Shown piece after piece: positions 28,827 through 38,810 of a stretch of DNA of 64,000 bases. How positions within the stretch are numbered: position 1 is the first letter of the stretch; every line of letters starts with the position of its first letter. Source of the stretch: Bryoerythrophyllum caledonicum (taxonomy: Eukaryota > Streptophyta > Bryopsida > Pottiales > Pottiaceae); assembly GCA_963971425.1 (NCBI GenBank), contig OZ020523.1, positions 23,417,105-23,481,104 of the forward strand, in the 5' to 3' direction. The notes under the pieces are model-generated. The model saw nothing but the letters and a program-made list of their open reading frames with translations, searched no databases and had not been told where the DNA came from. A program made the translations under genes and the position numbers.

Positions 28827-31800
28827 TCAGCCACTACAATCATGGTTAATCCTCCACATGTATATGCCATCGCACCCTGAAGATACTAGATTCATCATCG
28901 ACATACAAAACACTATCACATCTCAAATTAACAATAACCCTAACCACACTTACTTGTTATGCGGAGACTTTAATAGAGACATAGCACTAATTGGTCGACA
29001 AAATGGAAACCATATCACCCCCCCTCAAACTGCTGATTACCAATGGCGGCAATTCACAGAAAACTTAAACTTCACTTACATAAAAACTGATACACAATAC
29101 TCTAGACAAGGTGGTTATAACTATGGTGACTGGAGCCTAATAGACGGCTTCTACATAAATACAAACAATAATACACAATATACCTCTACAACAAACAAGG
29201 ACGTCATTCTCAACTCAGACCACCTGCCCATACAACTACACATTCCAAATAACATACTAATCAGTCGCACCCCCATAATCACAAATAATGACACCATACG
29301 TATACTCAACCCCATCCCAAAAGAGAATTTAGAAAAATTCAATACCCAACTCTTTGAAGGAAACTCCATACAAATTGACTCCCTTATAAACACCCTCGAA
29401 AATAATAACCACCTAACACAAATACAATGGCAAGACACATGCCACACTCTAGACATACTTATTAATAAAATCTCTGATACGCTTGAACAAACTTGTAAAG
29501 CCCAACCTATACCTCAAATGACAAACCGAACATCTCAACAAGGCGGATATCTTCCCAGAAAACTTTCTAAAACATGGAAACAACACATAACTACATACCA
29601 TGTAATACGGAAAACTATTAGAACAGTTAGAAATAACCCTCAATGGCGCAACCACCCCATATGTAATGAACTGCTAAACTTACAAAACGACCAAATTCCT
29701 GCCCCACCTCTCCCGGATCTACCTCATGATCCATGGATAAAAGACATAGCGCTAATCGCAAAGAATGCCAACATTCAAGCTCGAAAAATTACCACAAAAT
29801 ATGCCAAAGACAACATCAAAAAAGCCATATCAAAATACAGACAACTATATGAAACTAGTCCTAAAAAAATAAACAGAAGAGTGTTTAAAAATCTTGAATC
29901 TCCACCGCTAGATTGTATCACAGACCAACATAATAACATCTTAACTAGCCCAGAAGACATTGCCAATGAAATATTCACTCAACAAACAAAAAATAATAGA
30001 CCCACAGTACCAACATGCCACTACCAACCACATCATTTAACCAAATGTACATGTACAGTACGCCAATATCCATGGCACGACCTAGATGGATTTACCCTAG
30101 ACACAAGGGGCGAACCAGAAACCCCACTACATACATACTTCAACAGAGCCACATACGACACATGTCTTCGTAACCTAGGCACCAATAAAGCTCCAGGCCC
30201 TGACCGTATACCGAACTCAATTCTAAAAAATATGCCCCCAAAATTCCATAGACTACTATTCCTCTTTTTCTCCCAATGTTATAAACAAAAACAAATACCA
30301 TCTTCATGGAAAACAAGTGTAACAATTCTACTATACAAAAAAGGAGACCCATCAATTCTACCAAATCATAGACCAATCGCATTAGCTAACACAATATATA
30401 AACTCTTCACTAGTACACTTACCTCTATACTATCCTCATACGGGGAAAAATTCAAAATTCTACATGACAGTCAAGAAGGATTTAGAGCAGAAAGAAGCAC
30501 CTCTAAACAAATACAAACCATAATAGCCGCATTAGAAGACGCAAGATTCACAAATCAAGACATATATATTCTATATATTGACTTCAAAAATGCCTTCGGC
30601 TCTATAGATCACGCTCGACTATTAGCAATAATGAACGACCTTGGGTACCCAAAAGACGCAACCACACTAGTTGGAAATATTTACTCTCAATCGTCTACCC
30701 ACTATATTGGTGAACACTTTGGAAAGACAAAATCTATTCCCATTCAACGAGGAACAATACAAGGAGATACCCTTAGCCCATACCTATTCATTATATTTTT
30801 AGAACCTCTACTTAGATGGCTAGAACGGGGTAACAACGGATACACCTTTGGTACATCAAAAACCACCATAAACTCTGCCGCATACGCAGATGATCTTGCC
30901 GTCATAACTAACAAAATTAAATCTATCCAAATACAACTTAACAAAATCCATAGATATTGCAAATGGACCGGAATGGACGTAGGTGTCCCAAAATGTGCCG
31001 CTACGGGATGCCCAAACAAATCCAAATTAAACCCTACCACTTTTAAAGCCCTAATGCAAGCTTCTAATATCAATTACCGCAATCAACCGATCCCCATACT
31101 ACACCAAAATGAACCATACAAATACTTAGGTACAAACCTTGTTCCATCACTAAAATGGAAAATCCAAATCCACGCCACAATGACGAAACTCATAAAACAA
31201 TGCAATGAACTAACAACATGTCCGGCCACCATGAAACAAAAAATAAAAATGATTGATACCGTACTACGTCCAGGTGTGGCATACAGTTTCTACGGAGTAC
31301 CATACTCTATGCCAGCTATCAAAAAACTTGATAAAAAAATAATAACCATACAAAAAACCATATGTGGATTACCAAAATGTATGTCAAACGCAATAACCCA
31401 ACTACCACATAACCTATTTGGACTAGAAGCTTTCTCCCTCAAAAACGCATACCTCCGATGCATAGGTGAACAACTGCAAAATGCTTTAAACGATAAAGGA
31501 AGACTTGGGAAAATATATAATGGATTAACTCACTATGTCCTTGCCCAATATGGTGGCGCCGAAAACATACCGAGAATTAAAAAAAGTGACTGCATAAGAT
31601 CACCAATAACACGAACATTCTTCTTATTAAAACATATAGCTAAAGCCCACCTCAAAAGTACACTCCCAAACTTCCTCATTAATCCTACAACACTAGAAAT
31701 ACTATGGCGCCAAGAAACACTAAACCATAACACACTCAATGCCCAACTCTCCCAAAAACTTCTGCAAAAACTCCTCTCAAAAAATATTTTTGAACTAAAC

Positions 31801-34800
31801 CAAATTACTTTACCTAACGGCACACACATCATGAACAATGAGGATTTCAAAACCTACCACTTCACCCCATCCAAACTAATAAAAAGTGCACTAAATATTG
31901 CTAAACAACTATTTTGCCACCCAACATGCCCCACCACATGTCATACTTATTGCAACATACACCCATACTCTCATATATTTAAAGATCCATTCATCACCAT
32001 CAACAATAACACCATCCCAAGAAATATCCCCACAGCAATCAATCCCCCTAACCCTCCACATACATACCATCCCCGTCCCCCTACATACATCCCCAAAAAC
32101 CCTACCACATATCCCATTAACAACATCATACGCCACAAACACATCCAACACACAGACACAAATAACATACAAACTACCTACACAAAATATTTATGCCAAT
32201 GGCAATACAATGATAATACATACAATAAATGGCTCCCCCAAAGAGACCTTTTTCCACGACACGACACTAATACCTCCACACATAACACCGAAAAATTAAT
32301 ACAATACTACCAAGAAATCCAAAAGAAAATATACTCTGATATCATCCTTGCCCACCACCCACAAGAACAACTTTCAGACACAAGATCTATATCACCACCC
32401 ATAATTATCCCACTATTAAACATCTACACAATAGAATGTAACCCCGAAAAAGACATCCTTACATCTTCAAATTCACTTCAAATAGATAACAATCAAGCAC
32501 ATCTATTCGAAGATAATGGCCGACATTTACACACCATTCCAGTTACCCGACTCCAATGGCTATGGAATCAATATAATACAAAATTACAAACTCCTACAAA
32601 CATCGAACCAACAACCCAACCCTTTGAAACCGAACTAATATGGCTATATCAAAGATATAAATACCGAATACCAAAAATTGACCCCCTCAAAAATGCACAA
32701 TACACAATACCCAACCCCATTTTAGACTCACTAATCTCATCCTTTAAAATCGAGCACTCATACTTTTCCTCCCCGATCACATGCCCTACCAAACTAAATA
32801 AATTCTACTCACCGTACGAAAGAGACAAAATATTTGGATCCCTAGGCAAGGCCTTTGAACACAAATGGATCGGAAATGGCATAGCTCACCCCCACAACGA
32901 GAAAGACATGGAACAAGCCATACATTGGGCTAGACTTGCTGCCAAACACGATCCAAATAACACAAAAACAATCATCGTCACACCGAACAACAATTGGTAC
33001 CAAAACAACAACCAACATTCAAACCCATTCCCAGACTCCCACATCATTGCAGTATTCGAAGCAGACACAATACCATACGTAGAACCTAATATTCCACCCG
33101 AGCTTAAAAAACCCCGAACTGAGCCATCTACATTACAAATACTATGCGTCCATCATCAAAATCAAAACCTGGGCTCCCTAGAACAACTTGCGGAACTTAC
33201 CTCCATAACAGACAATCTAGACATACAACGACCATACACAAAACCGGCCCAACCAACACCCTTACAAACCCGCGTAAACAAAAGTAAAAACTGGTCAAAA
33301 TTAAACTATATCAACAACACATTAAACTACTCCATTACACCTCCCCCTCTCCCAGACTACCCAACTCATACCACACCAAAATTTAACCCCGCACACAGTT
33401 ATTACACCGACGGCTCCTTTAAACCACCAGAACAAATTAGCCCGGGCTCTTGGCGCAGAGAAAAAGCTGGCTATGGCATATATAATTCTACCAAAGAAAT
33501 TAAACTAGCCAAAAGACTCCATGGACTACAAAATATCCTCAGAGTAGAACTTATGGCCATTCACAAAACACTACAAATCATCACAACAAAATACAACAAC
33601 GAACCCGCACATATATTCACTAATTGTATAAATGCACTTTACCTACTAAATACTCAAATAACACATCCTACCCTTCACAATAGTCACCCCGACCAAACCA
33701 TATTAACATCAATGGTCCAAATGTTACAAAACCGAACACAAATTACAACCCTTCACAAAGTGAGAGCCCATGCCAACATTGATGGCAACGAACAAGCAGA
33801 CAAACTTGCAAAAGAAGGCCGAGAAAAAACACACAAAAATGCCAAAGACCCACACGAACACGCCCATGCCACCCCATACTACTTTCAAAAAGAAGATTGG
33901 CCTTCCAAAGAAGATACCCCCGACAAAGGCCCAATTAGATTCTTGGGTAAATATCTCAAAAAACAAGACCTCTACAACAACCTTGACACAATCTCAGAAA
34001 ATATTCCTAACATAGAAAAATGGACTAACAATAACGACATAGACAATGAACTCTCTACAAACTTTTGGAAAAATCCCATCATCTCAGACTCACAAATAAC
34101 GTGTCTCATCAAATTCCGTACGGGTCAGTACATGGGAAACGCTCGCAAACAACTCTTCTTTGGAATAGAAAGATTCCCATCCATAACATGCCCCATATGC
34201 CCCTCAACGGACCCCGACACATGGCTTCATGTGCTACTCAAATGCCAAAACCACCACATACACTCTCTAATTGTTAAAAGACATAACAAAGCGGTATGGG
34301 AAGTCCGAAAACTAATCACCTCCTACAATAAATCGAGATGTTTCATACTTATGAACGCCGGCACTTTTAATAGCAATCCACAAGAAAACACGGTCCCCCC
34401 ATGGCTACTTCCATGCTCATGTATGACCCAAAGATGTCATTGCAACGCTAGGCTCAAACCGGACATTCTTTGTGTCAAAGGTTTACCATACAACGACCCA
34501 CCACCCGAGAACATCAACCAAGACTACACCATTCAATTCATCGAATTTACATATTGCAATGATAGATTCTCCCCGGAAACAATACAAAACAAAATAGATA
34601 AATACCAACCCCTCATAGACGACATCATTGCCCTCGGCTGGAATGTGGACCCCCTTATTGTTATCACATCCGGCGCTCGTGCCACCACCTTTATCCCATC
34701 TATGAAAACTCTAGAAGATACCTTCAAGATACCCACTGATACAATTAAAACTACCTTTAAAAATATCAACACCATCGCTATTCAACATGCCATGTCTATT

Positions 34801-34863
34801 TTACTGCATAAACGCAAAATCGAAAACAACCAAGCCCTCCCTGATAGGCAAGACCCCACTTAG
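28765..34863 (+). CDS. E3 ORF2 main part: APE half, reverse transcriptase, RNase H, RLE
   Basis: A 2032-codon frame in which homology to E1 ORF2 begins at about 28818. APE second half: MYMPSHPEDTR, GDFN, SDH. RT: IDFKNAF (near 30577), GTIQGDTLSP, YADD (30883-30894). Unlike E1 the region after RT is uninterrupted (TTLEILWRQ). RNase H: YYTDGSF (Asp 33409), RVELMAI, then IFTNCIN, where AAT at 33622-33624 replaces the Asp codon GAT of E1, so a catalytic carboxylate is lost; NEQADKLA is kept. RLE: CPIC, H, C, KRHN, KPD (34456-34464), IEFTY (Glu 34543), KIDKYQPL. It represents the family's near-complete enzymatic polyprotein. The start given is the frame opening, not a proven initiation site. Confidence 0.9.
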   Translation: MPSQATSKKSLPQCTYPRITNQPLQSWLILHMYMPSHPEDTRFIIDIQNTITSQINNNPNHTYLLCGDFNRDIALIGRQNGNHITPPQTADYQWRQFTENLNFTYIKTDTQYSRQGGYNYGDWSLIDGFYINTNNNTQYTSTTNKDVILNSDHLPIQLHIPNNILISRTPIITNNDTIRILNPIPKENLEKFNTQLFEGNSIQIDSLINTLENNNHLTQIQWQDTCHTLDILINKISDTLEQTCKAQPIPQMTNRTSQQGGYLPRKLSKTWKQHITTYHVIRKTIRTVRNNPQWRNHPICNELLNLQNDQIPAPPLPDLPHDPWIKDIALIAKNANIQARKITTKYAKDNIKKAISKYRQLYETSPKKINRRVFKNLESPPLDCITDQHNNILTSPEDIANEIFTQQTKNNRPTVPTCHYQPHHLTKCTCTVRQYPWHDLDGFTLDTRGEPETPLHTYFNRATYDTCLRNLGTNKAPGPDRIPNSILKNMPPKFHRLLFLFFSQCYKQKQIPSSWKTSVTILLYKKGDPSILPNHRPIALANTIYKLFTSTLTSILSSYGEKFKILHDSQEGFRAERSTSKQIQTIIAALEDARFTNQDIYILYIDFKNAFGSIDHARLLAIMNDLGYPKDATTLVGNIYSQSSTHYIGEHFGKTKSIPIQRGTIQGDTLSPYLFIIFLEPLLRWLERGNNGYTFGTSKTTINSAAYADDLAVITNKIKSIQIQLNKIHRYCKWTGMDVGVPKCAATGCPNKSKLNPTTFKALMQASNINYRNQPIPILHQNEPYKYLGTNLVPSLKWKIQIHATMTKLIKQCNELTTCPATMKQKIKMIDTVLRPGVAYSFYGVPYSMPAIKKLDKKIITIQKTICGLPKCMSNAITQLPHNLFGLEAFSLKNAYLRCIGEQLQNALNDKGRLGKIYNGLTHYVLAQYGGAENIPRIKKSDCIRSPITRTFFLLKHIAKAHLKSTLPNFLINPTTLEILWRQETLNHNTLNAQLSQKLLQKLLSKNIFELNQITLPNGTHIMNNEDFKTYHFTPSKLIKSALNIAKQLFCHPTCPTTCHTYCNIHPYSHIFKDPFITINNNTIPRNIPTAINPPNPPHTYHPRPPTYIPKNPTTYPINNIIRHKHIQHTDTNNIQTTYTKYLCQWQYNDNTYNKWLPQRDLFPRHDTNTSTHNTEKLIQYYQEIQKKIYSDIILAHHPQEQLSDTRSISPPIIIPLLNIYTIECNPEKDILTSSNSLQIDNNQAHLFEDNGRHLHTIPVTRLQWLWNQYNTKLQTPTNIEPTTQPFETELIWLYQRYKYRIPKIDPLKNAQYTIPNPILDSLISSFKIEHSYFSSPITCPTKLNKFYSPYERDKIFGSLGKAFEHKWIGNGIAHPHNEKDMEQAIHWARLAAKHDPNNTKTIIVTPNNNWYQNNNQHSNPFPDSHIIAVFEADTIPYVEPNIPPELKKPRTEPSTLQILCVHHQNQNLGSLEQLAELTSITDNLDIQRPYTKPAQPTPLQTRVNKSKNWSKLNYINNTLNYSITPPPLPDYPTHTTPKFNPAHSYYTDGSFKPPEQISPGSWRREKAGYGIYNSTKEIKLAKRLHGLQNILRVELMAIHKTLQIITTKYNNEPAHIFTNCINALYLLNTQITHPTLHNSHPDQTILTSMVQMLQNRTQITTLHKVRAHANIDGNEQADKLAKEGREKTHKNAKDPHEHAHATPYYFQKEDWPSKEDTPDKGPIRFLGKYLKKQDLYNNLDTISENIPNIEKWTNNNDIDNELSTNFWKNPIISDSQITCLIKFRTGQYMGNARKQLFFGIERFPSITCPICPSTDPDTWLHVLLKCQNHHIHSLIVKRHNKAVWEVRKLITSYNKSRCFILMNAGTFNSNPQENTVPPWLLPCSCMTQRCHCNARLKPDILCVKGLPYNDPPPENINQDYTIQFIEFTYCNDRFSPETIQNKIDKYQPLIDDIIALGWNVDPLIVITSGARATTFIPSMKTLEDTFKIPTDTIKTTFKNINTIAIQHAMSILLHKRKIENNQALPDRQDPT

Positions 34864-35112
34864 GAACTTCGCCACTCTGTCTCTTCCTGATTGGCTGCCT
34901 GTTTGGTTTTGTTTTTTGTTGTTTAGTTAGTTTGGTCGTGGTTGGTCGTTGTTGGTTGGTTTCTGGCTACTCGTTACATAGTGTCTACCCTCGAAAGGGG
35001 GAAGTAGTTCCAGTTCGCTAATTCCTTGTCCGGTGGGCATGGTCTTAGCAATGGAACGAACAGACACTTTATTCACGCCGGTTCCCTTCGGGAACCGGCG
35101 TTCTTCTTCTTC
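34864..35112 (+). repeat. E3 3' UTR with terminal hairpin and (TTC)n tail
   Basis: T/G-rich UTR with the short stem CCCTCGAAAGGGGG near 34991. The terminal hairpin has 11-bp arms CGCCGGTTCCC and GGGAACCGGCG around a TTC loop (about 35077-35101), followed by TTC units and the target duplication. The stem is better paired than in E1, with co-varying bases in the arms. Confidence 0.88.
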
Positions 35113-37990
35113 TTGGATTACTGCACACCACGTTGGCACTACCGTTGTGGCACGTTCCTACCTCTTTATGGTACCAAATGGAGCTGGCTCCATTGGCTCC
35201 TAGAATCTTGAAGATGGCGCTTGTGGTGTCATGAGTAGATAGGAGTAGAGGAAGATGGGAGAGGGTGAGGGTAAGTGCATCTTTCTTCGCCTTCTGTTCC
35301 TTGTTCATAGGCATTCTTCCTTGTGTAAACTTTGGTTGGAGGATTTCTTGGTGCGTTGTCACTTGCTGGCTCTCAATCTTCTGTGCTTGCTGTGGAGTTG
35401 TTGACATGATGAAGGCGAAAGCTTCATCTCGTTTTTTCTGCACACTCGTGATTTCAAACTCGTGTCCCCTCTTGAAGCTGGACACGAGGATTTCCTTGAA
35501 AAGGTTGTTAGCTGAGATGCCGCATAGAGAGGGAGATTGAATTTTAACTGATAGACTGGAGTTGCAAGCAATACTGTTGTAAGATTTACATACCTTGCCT
35601 ACCACGTTGATTTCGTCAATCTTGAGTATGAAGGGTCGGAGTCCCTTGAGCAGAATTAGACCATCCAGCTCAGGTCGCATGAGATGGAGTTTGATCAGTC
35701 CAGACCAAATGTGTTTCCGTCCACCTCCTGCTTTGAAACTCAAGCAGTGGATAGAGATAGGTTCTATGATTTTCTTACCTGTTGGGATGTTCATTTTTTG
35801 AAGGCGAGCAGCAACCATTGCTTTGACGTCGTCGTGCATCATGGGGTGAGCAGGTAATTCAAATTGGATTGCTATGTGAAAATCTAATGCTAGTCCGGTG
35901 TTTTCATTTACCTTGATGTTTGCAGGAACTTGAGTCAAGTTGAAATGCTGACCTCCAATACCTCCAGCAGCTCTTGATTGTGGGTAAAGAGTTTGAGGGA
36001 TGCGCGGAAATGCTATTCTGGCGTTTTTAATTTCCCAGGCTTCTTCCTCTTCAATACCTCTAGTCATCATGTCCTCAATAGATTCTCCAGAGAAGAGTAC
36101 TTCAAGTCCATCTGCTACTGCCAGCTCTTCCATTACCTGAAAACCAAGCCAAAAATTGAAGGAGGTGAAGTCAGGGACACTAATGGGGTTCTTACCTGTT
36201 TCCTCCATGACTTCTTCGATCTCAGCTCCTTTAATTTTCTTGCTGGAGGTTGAGTCGGTGTCGCTTGATTTGTCCACTCGTTCAGCTTGTAGGCGTTTAT
36301 GGGTGTCTGGCGATGGGTCAGTGTCCATTCTATCTCTGAAGGTGAGGGTTTTTCTAGCACTCCTATGTTCCATTGCTGTTGTTTTAAGGTTAGAGCTAGT
36401 CTCTTGTGTCTTGTTTGTTTCTCCGAGGTAGCAGTTTCGGGAGGTATCAATGGGAGGGTCGTTGGATAATATATGAAGGTCGCTGTGTAATCTAGGAAGG
36501 TCGCTGGGCGCTATAGGAATGTCGCTGGGCGCTACAGGAAGGTCGCTAGGCAGTATAGGTAGGTCGTTGGGTAATGTAGGAAGGTCACTAGGTAATGTAG
36601 GAAGGTCGCAGAGTGAGGGGAGGGTGTCTATGGGTAGTAGGGGGAGGTCGTTGGATAGTGGGGGGAGGTCGTTGAGTGGTAGAGGGGGTTTACTACTAAC
36701 AGGTTTGGCCTTCAGTTGGCTGGAGGGGAGTCGCCAGTGGTATGGAGTCCGTGTAGTAGAGGAGGGCTGGGGAAGGTGGTAAGGTCTTCCTGGGAGGTCC
36801 AGTCGCAGTTGGTGTTGGGGTTTACTTTTGCTTGTGCTTCTTCGATGTTTGCTAACGTCGCAGTTGTTGTGGTCTTGAGTTCGACGCTCTGTATTGTTGG
36901 TGTAGGTTGGTGCTGTTGTGTTGGGACTGGCTGCAGTTTCGGTGGAGGTGGTGTCTTCGAAATCTAGGTGTTCTGAGGACAGCCGTCTTCTTCCGTTTCC
37001 GGATGCGAATGTTCCGATGCAGTGGCTGATGTTGTTCAGAGCGGTGCTGCAGGCTTGGTATGTATTGATCTTGTTCTGCTGCACCTTCTTGTATGCGTTG
37101 TTGCTTGTAGTTACTGACTGTAGTGTGTTGTGATGTAGAAGGCGTCGCTTCTGTTCGAGGTTGACGGTGCTCGGTTTTCTGCAGCTAGGTCCGTTAGTTA
37201 GTGTGCAGTTTTTAGTGCATGAGTTGACTTGAACCTTTTTTGATCTTGTATTTGTCCTAGTTAGGCATGCATTTATAAAACTGCTGTGACTAGGGATTGT
37301 AACGTCAAAGGGAGGGAGTGTGCATATGTATTGGAATAAGTAGTGCAATGAAGCTTTATATTGGAAAAGATGGGAGGAGTTAGAAGTGACAATATCTGTT
37401 GTTTTTGTTGTTCCGATGCTGAGAGTTGTGGATGGTTCTTGTTCCTCGGCCCTTGTTCTCTCGCTTCCAGTGTTGTGGTTCTTCCGAATCTGAAGCTTGT
37501 GTATGCAGCATGGGCGGTGTTGACGTAGGCTTCTTTCGGCTGGGTTGTACTCGTGGGCGTCTCCTATACCTATAAGGAAGAACTTCAATAGTTTTGTTAA
37601 TTTTTTGTTTTTGTGCGCGGGGGTAATCTGTGATCTCCTAGTTAGTTGGTTTTTTCTGTGTGCGTGGGTTCTATAGTGATTTCGGCTGCTCTGTCTTGTT
37701 TGCTTTGGGTGAGTGGTTTCCTGATTGCTATTAGTGATGGGTGCGTGCTCAATGTGTTCGTAGTGATCTTTTCTAGTCTGGTTTCGGTAGCACTTTTGCT
37801 TTCTAGGTATTGTGTTGGATCTAAGTTTTCTACGTGTGCATGTGGTGTTTTTGCTAACTAAGAGTGTGTGAGGGTAGGTTCTAATGATGTCTGCCGTCAG
37901 CAGATCATGAACCGAACAGAAAGTAAAACATGGATCAAAACAAAGCAAGAGATATACATGACAAAGCAAATGTAGTGACAAATTTTGCAA
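35113..37990 (-). pseudogene. E4 ORF1, N-terminal piece (split by E3)
   Basis: The minus-strand frame is open from 37990 to the E3 junction; beyond the junction it reads a short antisense tail of E3 (RRRRTPVPEG) to 35069. The conserved ORF1 domain probably starts at Met 36373 (MEHRSARKTL), in line with E2 and E3, with FNFWLGFQVMEELA, FPRIPQTLYP, GQHFNLTQVP, MHDDVKAMV, LLKGLRPFIL and HNGSANVVCSNP. Upstream in frame are heptads (SDLPTLP type, about 36440-36700) and a long open extension. The protein is broken only by the E3 insertion. Confidence 0.83.
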
Positions 37991-38810
37991 TAAAGGGAAA
38001 GAACAATTAGATGTAAATACGATAGATGGGTTAGAGATAGCCTGTTCTGTGTTGCCGTGGGTTGGCCTTGATGTCGATTCGATCTGCGCTCCTTCCTGAT
38101 GTTGCTGTGAGTAGGGTTGTTGTTGGCAAGCTGAAGTTGTCGTGTTGATCTTGCGTACTGTGTGTGCTCTCCTTGGAGCTGGCTTGGTGGTATGAGTGCT
38201 CGAGTCTCGATGTTTGTCGCTGATTCCTGTCCACCTGTTTGCTAGGTCTGTCGCTGACGTACCTAGGTCGGCAGGGCTTGTGTACTTGTCTCCTTGTGTG
38301 CTGTTGTCTTCAGTGAGTCTAGAGCGCTTGCTGCTGGTGATTCTGTGTCGGGGTGTCTCTCTCTCGTGCTCTCTAGTTGCTATGCAGTGGTTGCTAGATC
38401 TCTCAATTTTGACTAGTGTGGACTGGGTTAGAGTTCGCAGAGGAGTTTGTGTGAGCTATGACGTTTCTCATGCTATCAACTATTAGATCTGGATCCGATC
38501 TAGAGTTATACTCATAAGGGTAGATCTGCAACCAACACTAAAATCCCAACGCTTTCAGCACATTTTCTTACAGATCTGCGCCTCTACTAGTATTTCTCTA
38601 TCACATTGATCCAGATCTAAGCTTCCAAGTCCTGTCCAACACACGCTCTCCCTAGCTCACACGTTTGATCTCAGATCCTAGCGTATGTGGACTCTCAACA
38701 AGGCCAGCCTTCTCTTGTTGCCATACACTTCTCTCTGAGACTAACTCCTTTGCAGCCCTCCTCACCAGAAAACGTGGAGCTCTCTTAGTTCATCTTTCCT
38801 CCCAATCCCA
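37991..38810 (-). promoter_or_regulatory. E4 5' UTR / presumed internal promoter
   Basis: Non-coding 5' region of E4, partly alignable with the 5' UTR of E2. AGATCT-type hexamers recur near 38398, 38484, 38522, 38572, 38612 and 38672 (the last as AGATCC). Promoter function is inferred from position in the element. Confidence 0.5.

Larger units (their letters stand above)
25035..35112 (+). mobile_element. Dualen-like LINE copy E3, complete with target duplications
   Basis: A 10.08-kb element delimited on both sides by the 13-bp duplication, so its ends are exact. Layout: 184-bp 5' UTR, ORF1 (25219-26850), overlapping ORF2 (26829-34863, one frameshift near 28810), 249-bp 3' UTR with hairpin and TTC tail. 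It lacks the long leader and heptads of E2 and E4. It is the best-preserved copy of the window, with only one visible frame lesion and one RNase H catalytic substitution. The insertion site is the ORF1 of E4. Confidence 0.95.
25022..35125 (+). repeat. 13-bp target-site duplication flanking E3
   Basis: TTGGATTACTGCA is present at 25022-25034 and again at 35113-35125. Taking one copy and removing E3 joins the two E4 ORF1 pieces in frame. The right copy directly follows the (TTC)n tail of E3. Confidence 0.97.
35113..38810 (-). mobile_element. Dualen-like LINE copy E4, right (5') piece
   Basis: Contains the N-terminal part of E4 ORF1 and its 5' UTR on the minus strand. The 5' end near 38810 is placed by comparison with E2's 5' end (shared GAGCTC, TTTCTGGTGAGGAGG and AGTCTCAGAGAG blocks); the exact base and the target duplication were not determined. 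It joins in frame with 24609-25034 across E3. Confidence 0.86.
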
